DNA from: Juglans regia
Taxonomy: Eukaryota > Streptophyta > Magnoliopsida > Fagales > Juglandaceae
DNA: 64,000 nucleotides
Reading direction: 5' to 3'
NCBI RefSeq assembly: GCF_001411555.2
Contig: NC_049914.1
Span: 16,860,298-16,924,297, forward strand
Below are positions 25,151 to 35,276 of this stretch, in pieces. Numbering within the stretch: the first letter of the stretch is position 1; each line of letters begins with the position of its first letter. The translations under genes were made by a program, and so were the position numbers. Under the pieces are notes generated by a model. The model was not told the DNA's origin. It did not search any database and saw only the letters and a program-made list of their open reading frames with translations.

Positions 25151-25313
25151 AAAGAAAGAAATTTATTATCCGCTGCGAATATTGCATAATGCTAGATGTA
25201 TGTTAGGAACATTGCATCTTATATGTCATGAACGGGGGCAAGTAACCTTGTGTTGCATGTCCCGACGCTTCAGATGTCCGTCCGATCCGAAGCGGAATCT
25301 GGGGGCGTCTCAG
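25151..25313 (+). mobile_element. LTR end fragment of the 4.4-kb family, inverted relative to the two solo LTRs
   Basis: From the A-rich start (gaaagaaagaaatttatta) through tccgctgcgaatattgc, gaacgggggcaagtaacc and gggggcgtctca, this is the reverse complement of roughly the first 160 bp of the LTRs at 11496 and 16866. It bridges two NLR parts that are not adjacent in an intact unit: KVKSI at the end of the LRR and ESPSEIE ahead of the LRR. Confidence 0.85.
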
Positions 25314-26597
25314 CTAGAGTCTCCTAGTGAGATAGAATGGCAGCTAGCAAATTAAATCTCCTTGATGGATAATGACTTGTGCACTTTACTTGAAATGCTA
25401 GATTGCAAGAATCTCTCAACTTTGTTTCTCTGTAGAAACCATCTTCTAAGAGTAATCTTTGAGCCATTCTTTAAACTCATGCAAAATCTACGAGCCCTAA
25501 ACTTACATGGGACTGTTATTACAGTCTTGCCAGCATCTATATCTTGCCTGACGTGCCTCAGAGCACTCTTTGTGAATTCTTGTATCAATCTAATGGAAAT
25601 CACATTTGACATAAGACTCATGCGATTGGAGGTACTTGACATTCGAGGTACTGGGATAAATAATTTTCTGACATAGATTGGACATTTGATTCAGTTGTAG
25701 TGTTTGCGGATGTGATTGTATTCTGGTAGTGGACAATTGAACGATGTGGAATTCCATCAAAATGTTTTGTCAAATCTTTCTTTGTTGGAAGAGCTAAGAA
25801 TTAATGTGGATCCAAACAATGGAACATTGGATGTAGTACCAAAGGCTATTATTGAGGACGTGGCTACCCTATCACATTTGACTTCGCTTTCAATCTGCTT
25901 TCCTAAAACTGATTGTCTTGATATTTTTATCTCAAAAAGCCCTGTATGGAAGGATTTCCATTTCAAATTCCAGTTTTTTGTTGGTTACCATGCGTTAGTC
26001 AGGTTTCGAATTCTTGATTGTTTTGGATATCAGATCTGGAGGTGTTTGAAGTTTGCAAATGATAGAGGGGTTGATTGTGCAATTTCAGAGATTCTTGAAG
26101 AAATTGATGCATTTGAATTGATTGGACCCAAGGGAGCATCAAAACTGTTAGACTTCAGAGTCAATAGCATCAACGGGATGTAAAGTTGTTTGATTGAAGA
26201 GTGCAATGAAATTAAAACAATTGTTGATGGTAATGGTATCACAACAAGTGTGGTAGAGTGTTTAGAAACATTGTTCATTAACAATGCCCTAGAGTTAGTA
26301 AGCATTTGGAAAAGAGTTGTTTGTGCGGGAAGTCTAGCCCAACTAACAACCCTAACTTTGAGCAGATGCCAGAAGTCAAATAAGATATTCTCCAAAGGAA
26401 TGAGTGATCAACTCTTTAAACTACAGAATTTAAGAGTTGAACAATGTCCTAAGATTGAAGAGGTTAATATGGAGCTTGAAAACACTGAATTGGAACTTGG
26501 ATCCTTTCCCAATCTAAAAACACTAGTACTCATTGATCTTCAAAATGTAAAAAGCATTTGGATCGACAACTCAATAGAGTGGCCATCTTTAGAGAGT
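25314..26597 (+). pseudogene. LRR-only unit of the CNL array
   Basis: It begins after the LTR scrap with ESPSEIEWQ, then MDNDLCTLLEMLDCKNLSTL and LRRs (GTVITVLPASISCLTCLRAL, EVLDIRGTGINNFLT followed by a stop). The relatively open stretch 25716-26183 (LLEELRINVDPNN, SICFPKTDCLDIFISKSP) and 26190-26654 (EECNEIKTIVDG, SRCQKSNKIFSKGMSD, IWIDNSIEWPSLE) covers most of the C-terminal half. The final frame reads past the LRR end into the P-loop DNA in the wrong frame. Confidence 0.8.
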
Positions 26598-27830
26598 TGG
26601 AGTTTGGGGAATGGTAGGAATTGGGAAAACAACAGCAATGCAGAACATGAATAATAATAATGATGATACTAAAATCTTTGATTTCATCATTTGGATAACC
26701 ATATCAAAAGAATGAAGCATAAAAATGTTGCAACAAAGAATTATACAACAGCTAAAACTGAATATGGATGTCATCATTGATGGCAAGAATAATAGCAATG
26801 AAATTGTGTGGTGAATATCTACGAAATTAGAATGTAAAAGGTATCTACTTCCGTTGGATGAAGTCTGGAACTGTGTTGATCAACATGGGATATGAATCCG
26901 TGATAACCAAAAGGATAGTAAGGTGGTATTGGCCACTAGATACTACGACATTAGTCATTATATGGAAATTGATGAACAAATTTACGTGAGGCAATTGTCT
27001 ACAACTGATGCATATAAAATGTTCCAGGAAAAAGTAGGTCAGAGTGTAAATCTTCTAGGCATTGAACCAATAGCCATGTTAGTTGTTGATGAGTGTGCTG
27101 GTTTGTCGCTTTTGAGAGACAGGGTAGCAAGTGCCTTCGGGAAAAGTGATAATATTTACCTTCGGAATGATGAACTAAGGAGTTTACGAAGATGGACAAG
27201 TATCAAAATCCAGGACATGGATGAATTAATTGAGTTTATAATGTTTTGTTATGAAGAGTTAGATGGTGAGGATAAAAAAGTTTGCTTTAGGTATGGTGCA
27301 TTATATCTTGAAGAATGTGAAATCAATATAGATGATTTGTTGGAATGTTGGAGAGCTGAAGGTTTTCTTAGTGTTGCATATCCTTTTAGGGTTGCAAGTG
27401 AAAAAGGACATAAAATGTTGCATGACCTTATCAACGTGTGTTTCCTAGAGAGGAGTGATAAAATAAATCATGTTAAGATGAACAAAGTGCAGCGGACTAT
27501 GGCCTTTAAAATTTCTTCGTAAAGTAATACAATTAAGATATTGGTCCAAAACAGGGAGGGAGTGCGAGAGTCCCCCAGTGAGACAGAAAGCCAGCAAGCA
27601 AATCAAATCTCCATGATGGATAATGACTTGTGCAATTTATCTGAAATGCCAGATTGTAAGAACCTCACAACTTCATTTCTCGGTAGAAACCATCTTCTAA
27701 GAGTAATTCCTGAGCCATTCTTTAAACTCATTCAAAATCTATGAGGGCTAAACCTACATGGGTCTAGTATTACAGTATTGCCAGCATCTATATCTCACCT
27801 GAAGTGCCTCAGTGCACTCAGCCAGGAAAA
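26598..27830 (+). pseudogene. NB-ARC unit with start of LRR, CNL array
   Basis: The P-loop GMVGIGKTT (26608) is good, followed by FDFIIWITISKE and a stop, then KCKRYLLP-like kinase-2 with LDEVWN, VVLATRYYDI, VRQLSTTDAYKMFQEKVGQ and ECAGLSLLRDRVASAFGK. A 199-codon open frame runs from 26923 to 27522, covering RNBS-B to the winged-helix region (DMDELIEFIMFCYEELDGEDKK, LLECWRAEGFLSVAYPF). After LRR sequence (SSITVLPASISHLKCLSAL) it breaks at about 27820 and jumps back to EKVGRNVNLRG, the start of the compact array. Confidence 0.85.
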
Positions 27831-29000
27831 TATTCCAGGAAAAAGTGGGTCGGAATGTAAATCTTCGAGGTATTAAACCAATAGCCAAGTTGGTTTAATA
27901 CCTCGAAGATGGGACTAGTATTACAGTATTGCCAGCATCTATATCTTGCCTAACGTGCCTCAGTGCACTCTATCTGAATTCTTGCATCAATCAAATGGAA
28001 ATCCCATTTGACATAGGACTCATGCAACTGTAGCTTTTTGACATTTGAGGTATTGAGATAAATCATTTTTTGACACAGATTGGACGTTTGATTTTGTTGA
28101 AGTGTTTGTAGTTGTCACTGTATTCTGGCAGTGGACAATTGAACGATGTGGAGTTTCATCAAAATATTTTGTCAAATCTTCCTTTGTTGGAAGAGCTAAG
28201 AATTAATGTGGATCCAAACAATGGAACATGGGGTTTAGTATTAAAGGCTATTATTGAGGACGTGGCTACCTTATCACATTTGACATCGCTTTCAATTTGC
28301 TTTCCTGAAGTAGATTGTCTTGATATTTTTATCTCGAAGAGTCCTATGTGGAAGGATTTCCATTTCAAATTCTAGTTTTATGTTGGTTACTGTGCATTAG
28401 CCAGGTTTCGAATACTTGACTGTTTTCGATATCAGATTAGGAGGTGTTTGAGGTTTGCAAAAATGGGAGTGGGGTTGATTGTGCAATTTCAGAGATTCTT
28501 AAAGAAATTGATTCAATAGAATTGATTGGACACAAGGGAGCCTCAAAACTGTCAGACTTCGGAGTTAGTAGCAACAACAAGATGCGACGTTGTTTGATTG
28601 AAGAGTGCATGGAAATTAAAACAATTGTTGATGGTAATAGTATCACAAGAAGTGTGTTAGAATGCTTTGAAAATTTGTACATAAACAATGCCATAGAGTT
28701 AGTAAGCATTTGGGAAAGAGTTGTTCGTGTAGAAAGTCTTGCCCAAGTAACAACCCTAATTTTGAGCAGATGCCAGAAGTCAAATAAGATATCCTCCAAA
28801 GAAATGTCTGATCAACTCTCTAAACTGTAGAATTTAAAAGTTGAACAATGTCCTGAGATTGAAGAGGTTATTATGGAGCTGGAAAACACTGAATTGGGAC
28901 CAGGATCATTTCCCAATCTAAAGGCACTAGTACTCATTGATCTTCCTAAAGTGAAAAGCATTTCGATTGAAAACTCAATAGAGTGGCCCAGTTTTAGAGA
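27831..29000 (+). pseudogene. Compact NLR array, copy 1 (NB tail, fold-back scar, LRR)
   Basis: This copy lacks a P-loop. It starts at the NB segment EKVGRNVNLRGIKPIAKLV, passes the inverted-repeat scar (27861-27910), then LRR (TSITVLPASISCLTCLSALYLNSCINQMEIPF, LLEELRINVDPNNGTWGL, FPEVDCLDIFISKSPMWKDF) and the C-terminal LRR block up to IEWPSFRELDS. It shares stops with the other copies: after LMQL, KCL, DFHFKF and SKL. A one-base shift near 28455 joins the two LRR halves in different frames. Confidence 0.85.
27861..27910. repeat. Fold-back scar 1: perfect 21-bp inverted repeat, 8-nt loop
   Basis: The left arm starts atcttcgaggtattaaa. The right arm is its reverse complement (tttaatacctcgaagat at the end), and the loop is tagccaag. 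The left arm is normal NLR coding sequence (VNLRGIKPI). The right arm is foreign at this place and is followed at once by LRR sequence (gggactagtattac). Confidence 0.95.
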
Positions 29001-30568
29001 GTTGGACTCTCTGGAAGGGTTGGAACTGGAAAAACAACAATAATGCAGAACTTGTATAATAATGATGATATTGCTAAACTGTTTGACTTCGTGATTTGGG
29101 TAACCGTATCAAAAGATTGGAGCATACAAAATTTGCAACATGGAATCAAACAACAGCTAAAATTGAATATGGATGGCATCATTGATGGCAACAATCATCG
29201 TAACGAAATTGCGTGGCAAAGGTATATACTTCTTTTGGATGAAGTCTAGAACTGTGTTGATCAACATGAGATAGGAATCCGTGATAACCAGAACAATAGT
29301 ATGGTGGTATTGGCCACAAGATACAGCGACATGGTTCGTTATATGGAAACAGATGAAAAAATTTATGTGAGGCAATTGTCTACAGCTGATGCATATAAAA
29401 TATTCGAGGAAAATGTGGGTCGAAATGTAAATCTTTGAGGTATTAAACCAATAGCCAAGTTGGTTTAATACCTCGAAGATGGGACTAGTATTACAGTATT
29501 GCCAGCATCTATATCCTGCCTGACGTGCCTCAGTGCACTCTATCTGAATTCTTGCATCAATCAAATGGAAATCCCATTTGACATAGGAGTCATGCAATTG
29601 TAGATTTGACATTCGAGGTATTGAGATAAATCATTTTTTGACACAGATTGGACGTTTGATTTTGTTGAAGTGTTTGTAGTTGTCACTGTATTCTGGCAGT
29701 GGACAATTGAATGATGTGGAATTTTATCAAAATATTTTGTCAAATCTTCCTTTGTTGGAAGAGCTAAGAATTGATGTGGATCCAAACAATAGAACATGGG
29801 GTTTAGTATTAAAGGCTATTATTGAGGACGTGGCTACCTTATCACATTTGACTTCGCTTTCAATTTGCTTTCCTGAAGTAGATTGTCTTGATATTTTTAT
29901 CTCGAAGAGTCCTATGTGGAAGGATTTCCATTTCAAATTCTAGTTTTCTGTTGGTTACTGTGCTTTAGCCAGGTTTCGAATACTTGACTGTTTTCGATAT
30001 CAGATCAGGAGGTGTTTGAGGTTTGCAAAAATGGGAGAGGGGTTGATTGTGCAATTTCAGAGATTCTTAAAGAAATTGATTCATTTGAATTGATTGGACA
30101 CAAGGGAGCCTCAAAACTGTCAGACTTCGGAGTCAGTAGCATCAACAAGATGCGAGTATGTTTGATTGAAGAGTGCAATGAAATTAAAACAATTGTTGAT
30201 GGTAATAGTATCACAAGAAGTGTGTTAGAGTGCTTTGAAAATTTGTACATAAACAATGCCACAGAGTTAGTAAGCATTTGGGAAAAAGTTGTTCGTGTAG
30301 AAAGTCTTGCCCAACTAACAACCCTAATTTTGAGCAGATGCCAGAAGTCAAATAAGATATCCTCTAAAGAAATGACTGATCAACTCTATAAACTGTAGAA
30401 TTTAAAAGTTGAACAATGTTCTGAGATTGAAGAGGTTATTATGGAGCTTGAAAACACTGAATTGGAACCAGGATCATTTCCCAATCTAAAGACACTAGTA
30501 CTCATTGGTCTTCCTAAAGTGAAAAGCATTTTGATTGGAAACTCAATAGAGTGGCCCAGTTTTAGAGA
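29001..30568 (+). pseudogene. Compact NLR array, copy 2 (1568-bp unit)
   Basis: The P-loop is GRVGTGKTT at 29013-29039, then FDFVIWVTVSKDWSIQNLQ, kinase-2 RYILLLDEV with the following Trp codon mutated to TAG (29248-29250), VLATRYSDM, and EENVGRNVNL with a further stop. The fold-back scar (29431-29480, one mismatch) and the LRR follow. It uses the same frame breaks as the sister copies. Confidence 0.88.
29431..29480. repeat. Fold-back scar 2 (one mismatch)
   Basis: Same structure as the scar at 27861-27910, with a single c-to-t change in the left arm (atctttgagg). Confidence 0.93.
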
Positions 30569-32138
30569 GTTGGACTCTCTGGAAGGGTTGGAACTGGAAA
30601 AACAACAATAATGCAGAACTTGTATAATATTGATGCTATTGCTAAACTGTTTGACTTCGTGATTTGGGTAACCGTATCAAAAGATTGGAGCATACAAAAT
30701 TTGCAACATGGAATTAAACAACATCTAAAATTGAATATGGATGGCATCATTGATGGCAACAATCATCGTAACGAAATTGCGTGGCAAAGGTATATACTTC
30801 TTTTGGATGAGGTCTGGAACTGTGTTGATCAACATGAGATAGGAATCCGTGATAACCAGAACAATAGTATGGTGGTATTGGCCACAAGATACAGCGACAT
30901 GTTTCATTATATGGAAACGGATGAAAAAATTTGTGTGAGGCAATTGTCTATAGCTAATGCATATAAAATATTCGAGGAAAAAGTGGGTCGGAATGTAAAT
31001 CTTCGAGGTATTAAACCAATAGCCAAGTTGGTTTAATACCTCGAAGATGGGACTAGTATTATAGTATTGCCTGCATCTATATCTTGCCTGACGTGCCTCA
31101 GTGCACTCTATCTGAATTCTTGCATCAATCAAATCGAAATCCCATTTGACATAGGACTCATGCAATTGTAGCTTTTTGACATTCGAGGTATTGAGATAAA
31201 TCATTTTTTGACACAGATTGGACGTTTGATTTTGTTGAAATGTTTGTAGTTGTCACTGTATTCTGGCAGTGGACAATTGAACGATGTGGAATTTCATCAA
31301 AATATTTTGTCAAATCTTCCTTTGTTGGAAGAGCTAAGAATTGATGTGGATCCAAACAATGGAACATGGGGTTTAGTATTAAAGGCTATTATTGAGGACG
31401 TGGCTACCTTATCACATTTGACTTCGCTTTCAATTTGCTTTCCTGAAGTAGATTGTCTTGATATTTTTATCTCGAAGTGTCCTATGTGGAAGGATTTCAA
31501 TTTCAAATTCTAGTTTTCTGTTGGTTACTGTGCATTAGCCAGGTTTCGAATACTTGACTGTTTTCGATATCAGATCAGGAGGTGTTTGAGGTTTGCAAAA
31601 ATGGGAGAGGGGTTGATTGTGCAATTTCAGAGATTCTTAAAGAAATTGATTGATTTGAATTGATTGGACACAAGGGAGCCTCAAAACTGTCAGACTTCGG
31701 AGTCAGTAGCATCAACAAGATGCGAGGTTGTTTGATTGAAGAGTGCAATGAAATTAAAACAATTGTTGATGGTAATAGTATCACAAGAAGTGTGCTAGAG
31801 TGCTTTGAAAATTTGTACATAAACAATGCCATAGAGTTAGTAAGCATTTGGGAAAGAGTTGTTCGTGTAGAAAGTCTTGCCCAAGTAACAACCCTAATTT
31901 TGAGCAGATGCCAGAAGTCGAATAAGATATCCTCCAAAGAAATGACTGATCAACTCTCTAAACTGTAGAATTTAAAAGTTGAACAATGTCCTGAGATAGA
32001 AGAGGTTATTATGAAGATTGAAAACACTGAATTGGAACCAGGATCATTTCCCAATCTAAAGGCACTAGTACTCATTGATCTTCCTAAAGTGAAAAGCATT
32101 TCAATTGGAAACTCAATAGAGTGGCCCAGTTTTAGAGA
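30569..32138 (+). pseudogene. Compact NLR array, copy 3 (1570-bp unit), NB part still open
   Basis: The P-loop GRVGTGKTT is at 30581. The frame is open from 30611 to 31036: FDFVIWVTVSKDW, RYILLLDEVWNCVD, VVLATRYSDMFHYM, FEEKVGRNVNLRGIKPIAKLV. It then stops at a TAA that is part of the fold-back scar. The encoded piece is about the NB subdomain only (some 150 residues from the P-loop), with no ARC1/ARC2 lid. The LRR that follows carries the stops common to all copies. Confidence 0.88.
30999..31048. repeat. Fold-back scar 3 (perfect)
   Basis: 21-bp arms and loop tagccaag, at the same NB/LRR deletion joint. The TAA inside the right arm ends the open NB frame. Confidence 0.95.
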
Positions 32139-33708
32139 GTTGGACTCTCTGGAAGGGTTGGAATTGGAAAAACAACAATAATGCAGAACTTGTATAATAA
32201 TGATGATATTGCTAAACTGTTTGACTTCGTGATTTGGGTAACCGTATCAAAAGATTGGAGCATACAAAATTTGCAACATGGAATTAAACAACAGCTAAAA
32301 TTGAATATGGATGGCATCATTGATGGCAACAATCATCGTAACGAAATTGCGTGGCAAAGGTATATACTTCTTTTGGATGAAGTCTGGAGCTGTGTTGATC
32401 AACATGAGATAGGAATCCGTGATAACCAGAACAATAGTATGGTGGTATTGGCCACAAGATACAGCGACATGTTTCGTTATATGGAAACGGATGAAAAAAT
32501 TTATGTGAGGCAATTGTCTACAGCTGATGCATATAAAATATTCGAGGAAAAAGTGGGTCGGAATGTGAATCTTCGAGGTATTAAACCAATAGCCAAGTTG
32601 GTTTAATACCTCGAAGATGGGACTAGTATTACAGTATTGCCAGCATCAATATCTTGCCTGACGTGCCTCAGTGCACTCTATCTGAATTCTTGCATCAATC
32701 AAATGGAAATCTCATTTGACATAGGACTCATGCAATTGTAGCTTTTTGGCATTCGAGGTATTGAGATAAATCATTTTTTGACACAGATTGGACGTTTGAT
32801 TTTGTTGAAGTGTTTGTAGTTGTCACTGTATTCTGGCAGTGGACAATTGAACGATGTGGAATTTCATCAAAATATTTTGTCAAATCTTCCTTTGTTGGAA
32901 GAGCTAAGAATTGATGTGGATCCAAACAATGGAACATGGGGTTTAGTATTAAAGACTATTATTGAGGAAGTGGCTACCTTATCACATTTGACTTCGCTTT
33001 CAATTTGCTTTCCTGAAGTAGATTGTCTTGATATTTTTATCTCGAAGAGTCCTATGTGGAAGGATTTCCATTTCAAATTCTAGTTTTCTGTTGGTTACTG
33101 TGCATTAGCCAGGTTACGAATACTTGACTGTTTTTGATATCAGATCTGGAGGTGTTTGAGGTTTGCAAAAATGGGAGAGGGGTTGATTGTGCAATTTCAG
33201 AGATTCTTAAAGAAATTGATTCATTTGAATTGATTGGACACAAGGGAGCCTCAAAACTGTCAGACTTCGGAGTCAGTAGCATCAACAAGATGCGAGGTTG
33301 TTTGATTGAAGAGTGCAATGAAATTAAAACAATTGTTGATGGTAATAGTATCACAAGAAGTGTGTTAGAGTGCTTTGAAAATTTGTACATAAACAATGCC
33401 ATAGAGTTAGTATGCATTTGGGAAAGAGTTGTTCGTGTAGAAAGTCTTGCCCAAGTAACAACCCTAATTTTGAGCAGATGCCAGAAGTCAAATAAGATAT
33501 CCTCCAAAGAAATGACTGATCAAGTCTCTAAACTGTAGAATTTAAAAGTTGAACAATGTCCTGAGATAGAAGAGGTTAGTATGAAGATTGAAAACACTGA
33601 ATTGGAACCAGGATCATTTCCCAATCTAAAGGCACTAGTACTCATTGATCTTCCTAAAGTGAAAAGCATTTCGATTGAAAACTCAATAGAGTGGCCCAGT
33701 TTTAGAGA
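32139..33708 (+). pseudogene. Compact NLR array, copy 4 (1570-bp unit), NB part still open
   Basis: The P-loop is GRVGIGKTT at 32151. An open frame at 32181-32606 mirrors copy 3 with a handful of substitutions (YNNDDIAKLF, DEVWSCVD, FRYMETDEKIYVRQLS) and ends at the same scar-derived TAA. The LRR part has the shared stops. Confidence 0.88.
32569..32618. repeat. Fold-back scar 4 (perfect)
   Basis: 21-bp arms and loop tagccaag at the same joint. The spacing to scars 3 and 5 is 1570 and 1569 bp. Confidence 0.95.
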
Positions 33709-35276
33709 GTTGGACTTTCTGGAAGGGTTGGAACTGGAAAAACAACAATAATGCAGAACTTGTATAATAATGATGATATTGCTAAACTGTTTGACTTCGT
33801 GATTTGGGTAACCGTATCAAAAGATTGGAGCATACAAAATTTGCAACATGGAATTAAACAATAGCTAAAATTGAATATGGATGGCATCATTAATGGCAAC
33901 AATCATCTTAACGAAATTGCGTGGCAAAGGTACATACTTCTTTTGGATGAAGTCTGGAGCTGTGTTGATCAACATGAGATAGGAATCCGTGATAACCAGA
34001 ACAATAGTATGGTGGTATTGGCCACAAGATAAAGGACATGTGTCGTTATATGGAAATGGATGAAAAAATTTATGTGAGGAAATTGTCTACAGCTGATGCA
34101 TATAAAATATTCGAGGAAAAAGTGGGTCAGAATGTAAATCTTCGAGGTATTAAACCAATAGCCAAGTTGGTTTAATACCTCGAAGATGGGACTAGTATTA
34201 CAGTATTGCCAGCATCTATATCTTGCCTGACGTGCCTCAGTGCACTCTATCAGAATTCTTGCATCAATCAAATGGAAATCCCATTTGACATAGGACTCAT
34301 GCAATTGTAGCTTTTTGACATTCGAGGTATTGAGATAAATCATTTTTTGACACAGATTGGACGTTTGATTTTGTTGAAATGTTTGTAGTTGTCACTGTAT
34401 TATGGCAGTGGACAATTGAACGATGTGGAATTTCATCAAAATATTTTGTCAAATCTTCCTTTGTTGGAAGAGCTAAGAATTGATGTGGATCCAAACAATG
34501 GAACATGGGGTTTAGTATTAAAGGCTATTATTGAGGACGTGGCTACCTTATCACATTTGACTTCGCTTTCAATTTGCTTTCCTGAAGTAGATTGTCTTGA
34601 TATTTTTATCTCGAAGAGTCCTATGTGGAAGGATTTCCATTTCAAATTCTAGTTTTCTGTTGGTTACTGTGCATTAGCCAGGTTTCGAATACTTGGCTGT
34701 TTTCGATATCAGATCTGGAGGTGTTTGAGGTTTGCAAAAATGGGAGAGGGGTTGATTGTGCAATTTCAGAGATTCTTAAAGAAATTGATTCATTTGAATT
34801 GATTGGACACAAGGGAGCCTCAAAACTGTCAGACTTCGGAGTCAGTAGCATCAACAAGATGCGAGGTTGTTTGATTGAAGAGTGCAATGAAATTAAAACA
34901 ATTGTTGATGGTAATAGTATCACAAGAAGTGTGTTAGAGTGCTTTGAAAATTTGTACATAAACAATGCCATAGAGTTAGTAAGCATTTGGGAAAGAGTTG
35001 TTCGAGTAGAAAGTCTTGCCCAAGTAACAACCCTAATTTTGAGCAGATGCCAGAAGTCAAATAAGATATCCTCCAAAGAAATGACTGATCAACTCTCTAA
35101 ACTGTAGAATTTAAAAGTTGAACAATGTCCTGAGATTGAAGAGGTTATTATGGAGCTTGAAAACATTGAATTGGAACCAGGATCATTTCCCAATCTAAAG
35201 ACACTAGTACTCATTGATCTTCCTAAAGTGAAAAGCATTTCGATTGAAAACTCAATAGAGTGGCCATCCTAAGACT
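33709..35276 (+). pseudogene. Compact NLR array, copy 5 (1568-bp unit)
   Basis: The P-loop region is at 33721. The NB part has a new stop (caacag to caatag at about 33860) and a small deletion after VLATR (34030). The scar is at 34138-34187. In the LRR, one indel difference opens a 160-codon frame at 34625-35107 that joins parts separated in other copies. The unit ends where sequence switches to the 'ctttggggaatgg' type of P-loop used by the non-compact units. Confidence 0.87.
34138..34187. repeat. Fold-back scar 5 (perfect)
   Basis: 21-bp arms and loop tagccaag at the same joint. This is the last copy of the scar; the following unit (from 35277) has the normal, undeleted NLR sequence here. 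Confidence 0.95.

Larger units (their letters stand above)
27831..35276 (+). repeat. Tandem array of a 1.57-kb chimeric NLR unit, five copies
   Basis: P-loops at 29013, 30581, 32151 and 33721 and scars at 27861, 29431, 30999, 32569 and 34138 show a period of 1568-1570 bp. Copies are nearly identical by eye, far closer to each other than to the flanking 2.2-kb NLR units. The unit is a normal NB-ARC-LRR unit missing about 0.65 kb between the NB subdomain and the first LRRs. Confidence 0.93.

Noticed and set aside
27861..27910. Inverted repeat as a MITE or transposon end
   Set aside because: The left arm is native coding sequence present without a partner in undeleted units, and there is no target duplication. 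It is a rearrangement scar.
28159..35076. Long reverse-strand ORFs repeated in each NLR unit (69-159 codons)
   Set aside because: They mirror the forward NLR coding sequence codon for codon and recur only because the units are duplicated. They have no domain of their own.
27831..35276. CRISPR-like array reading of the regular repeats
   Set aside because: The period is 1.57 kb of decayed NLR coding DNA in a plant genome. There are no short repeats and unique spacers.
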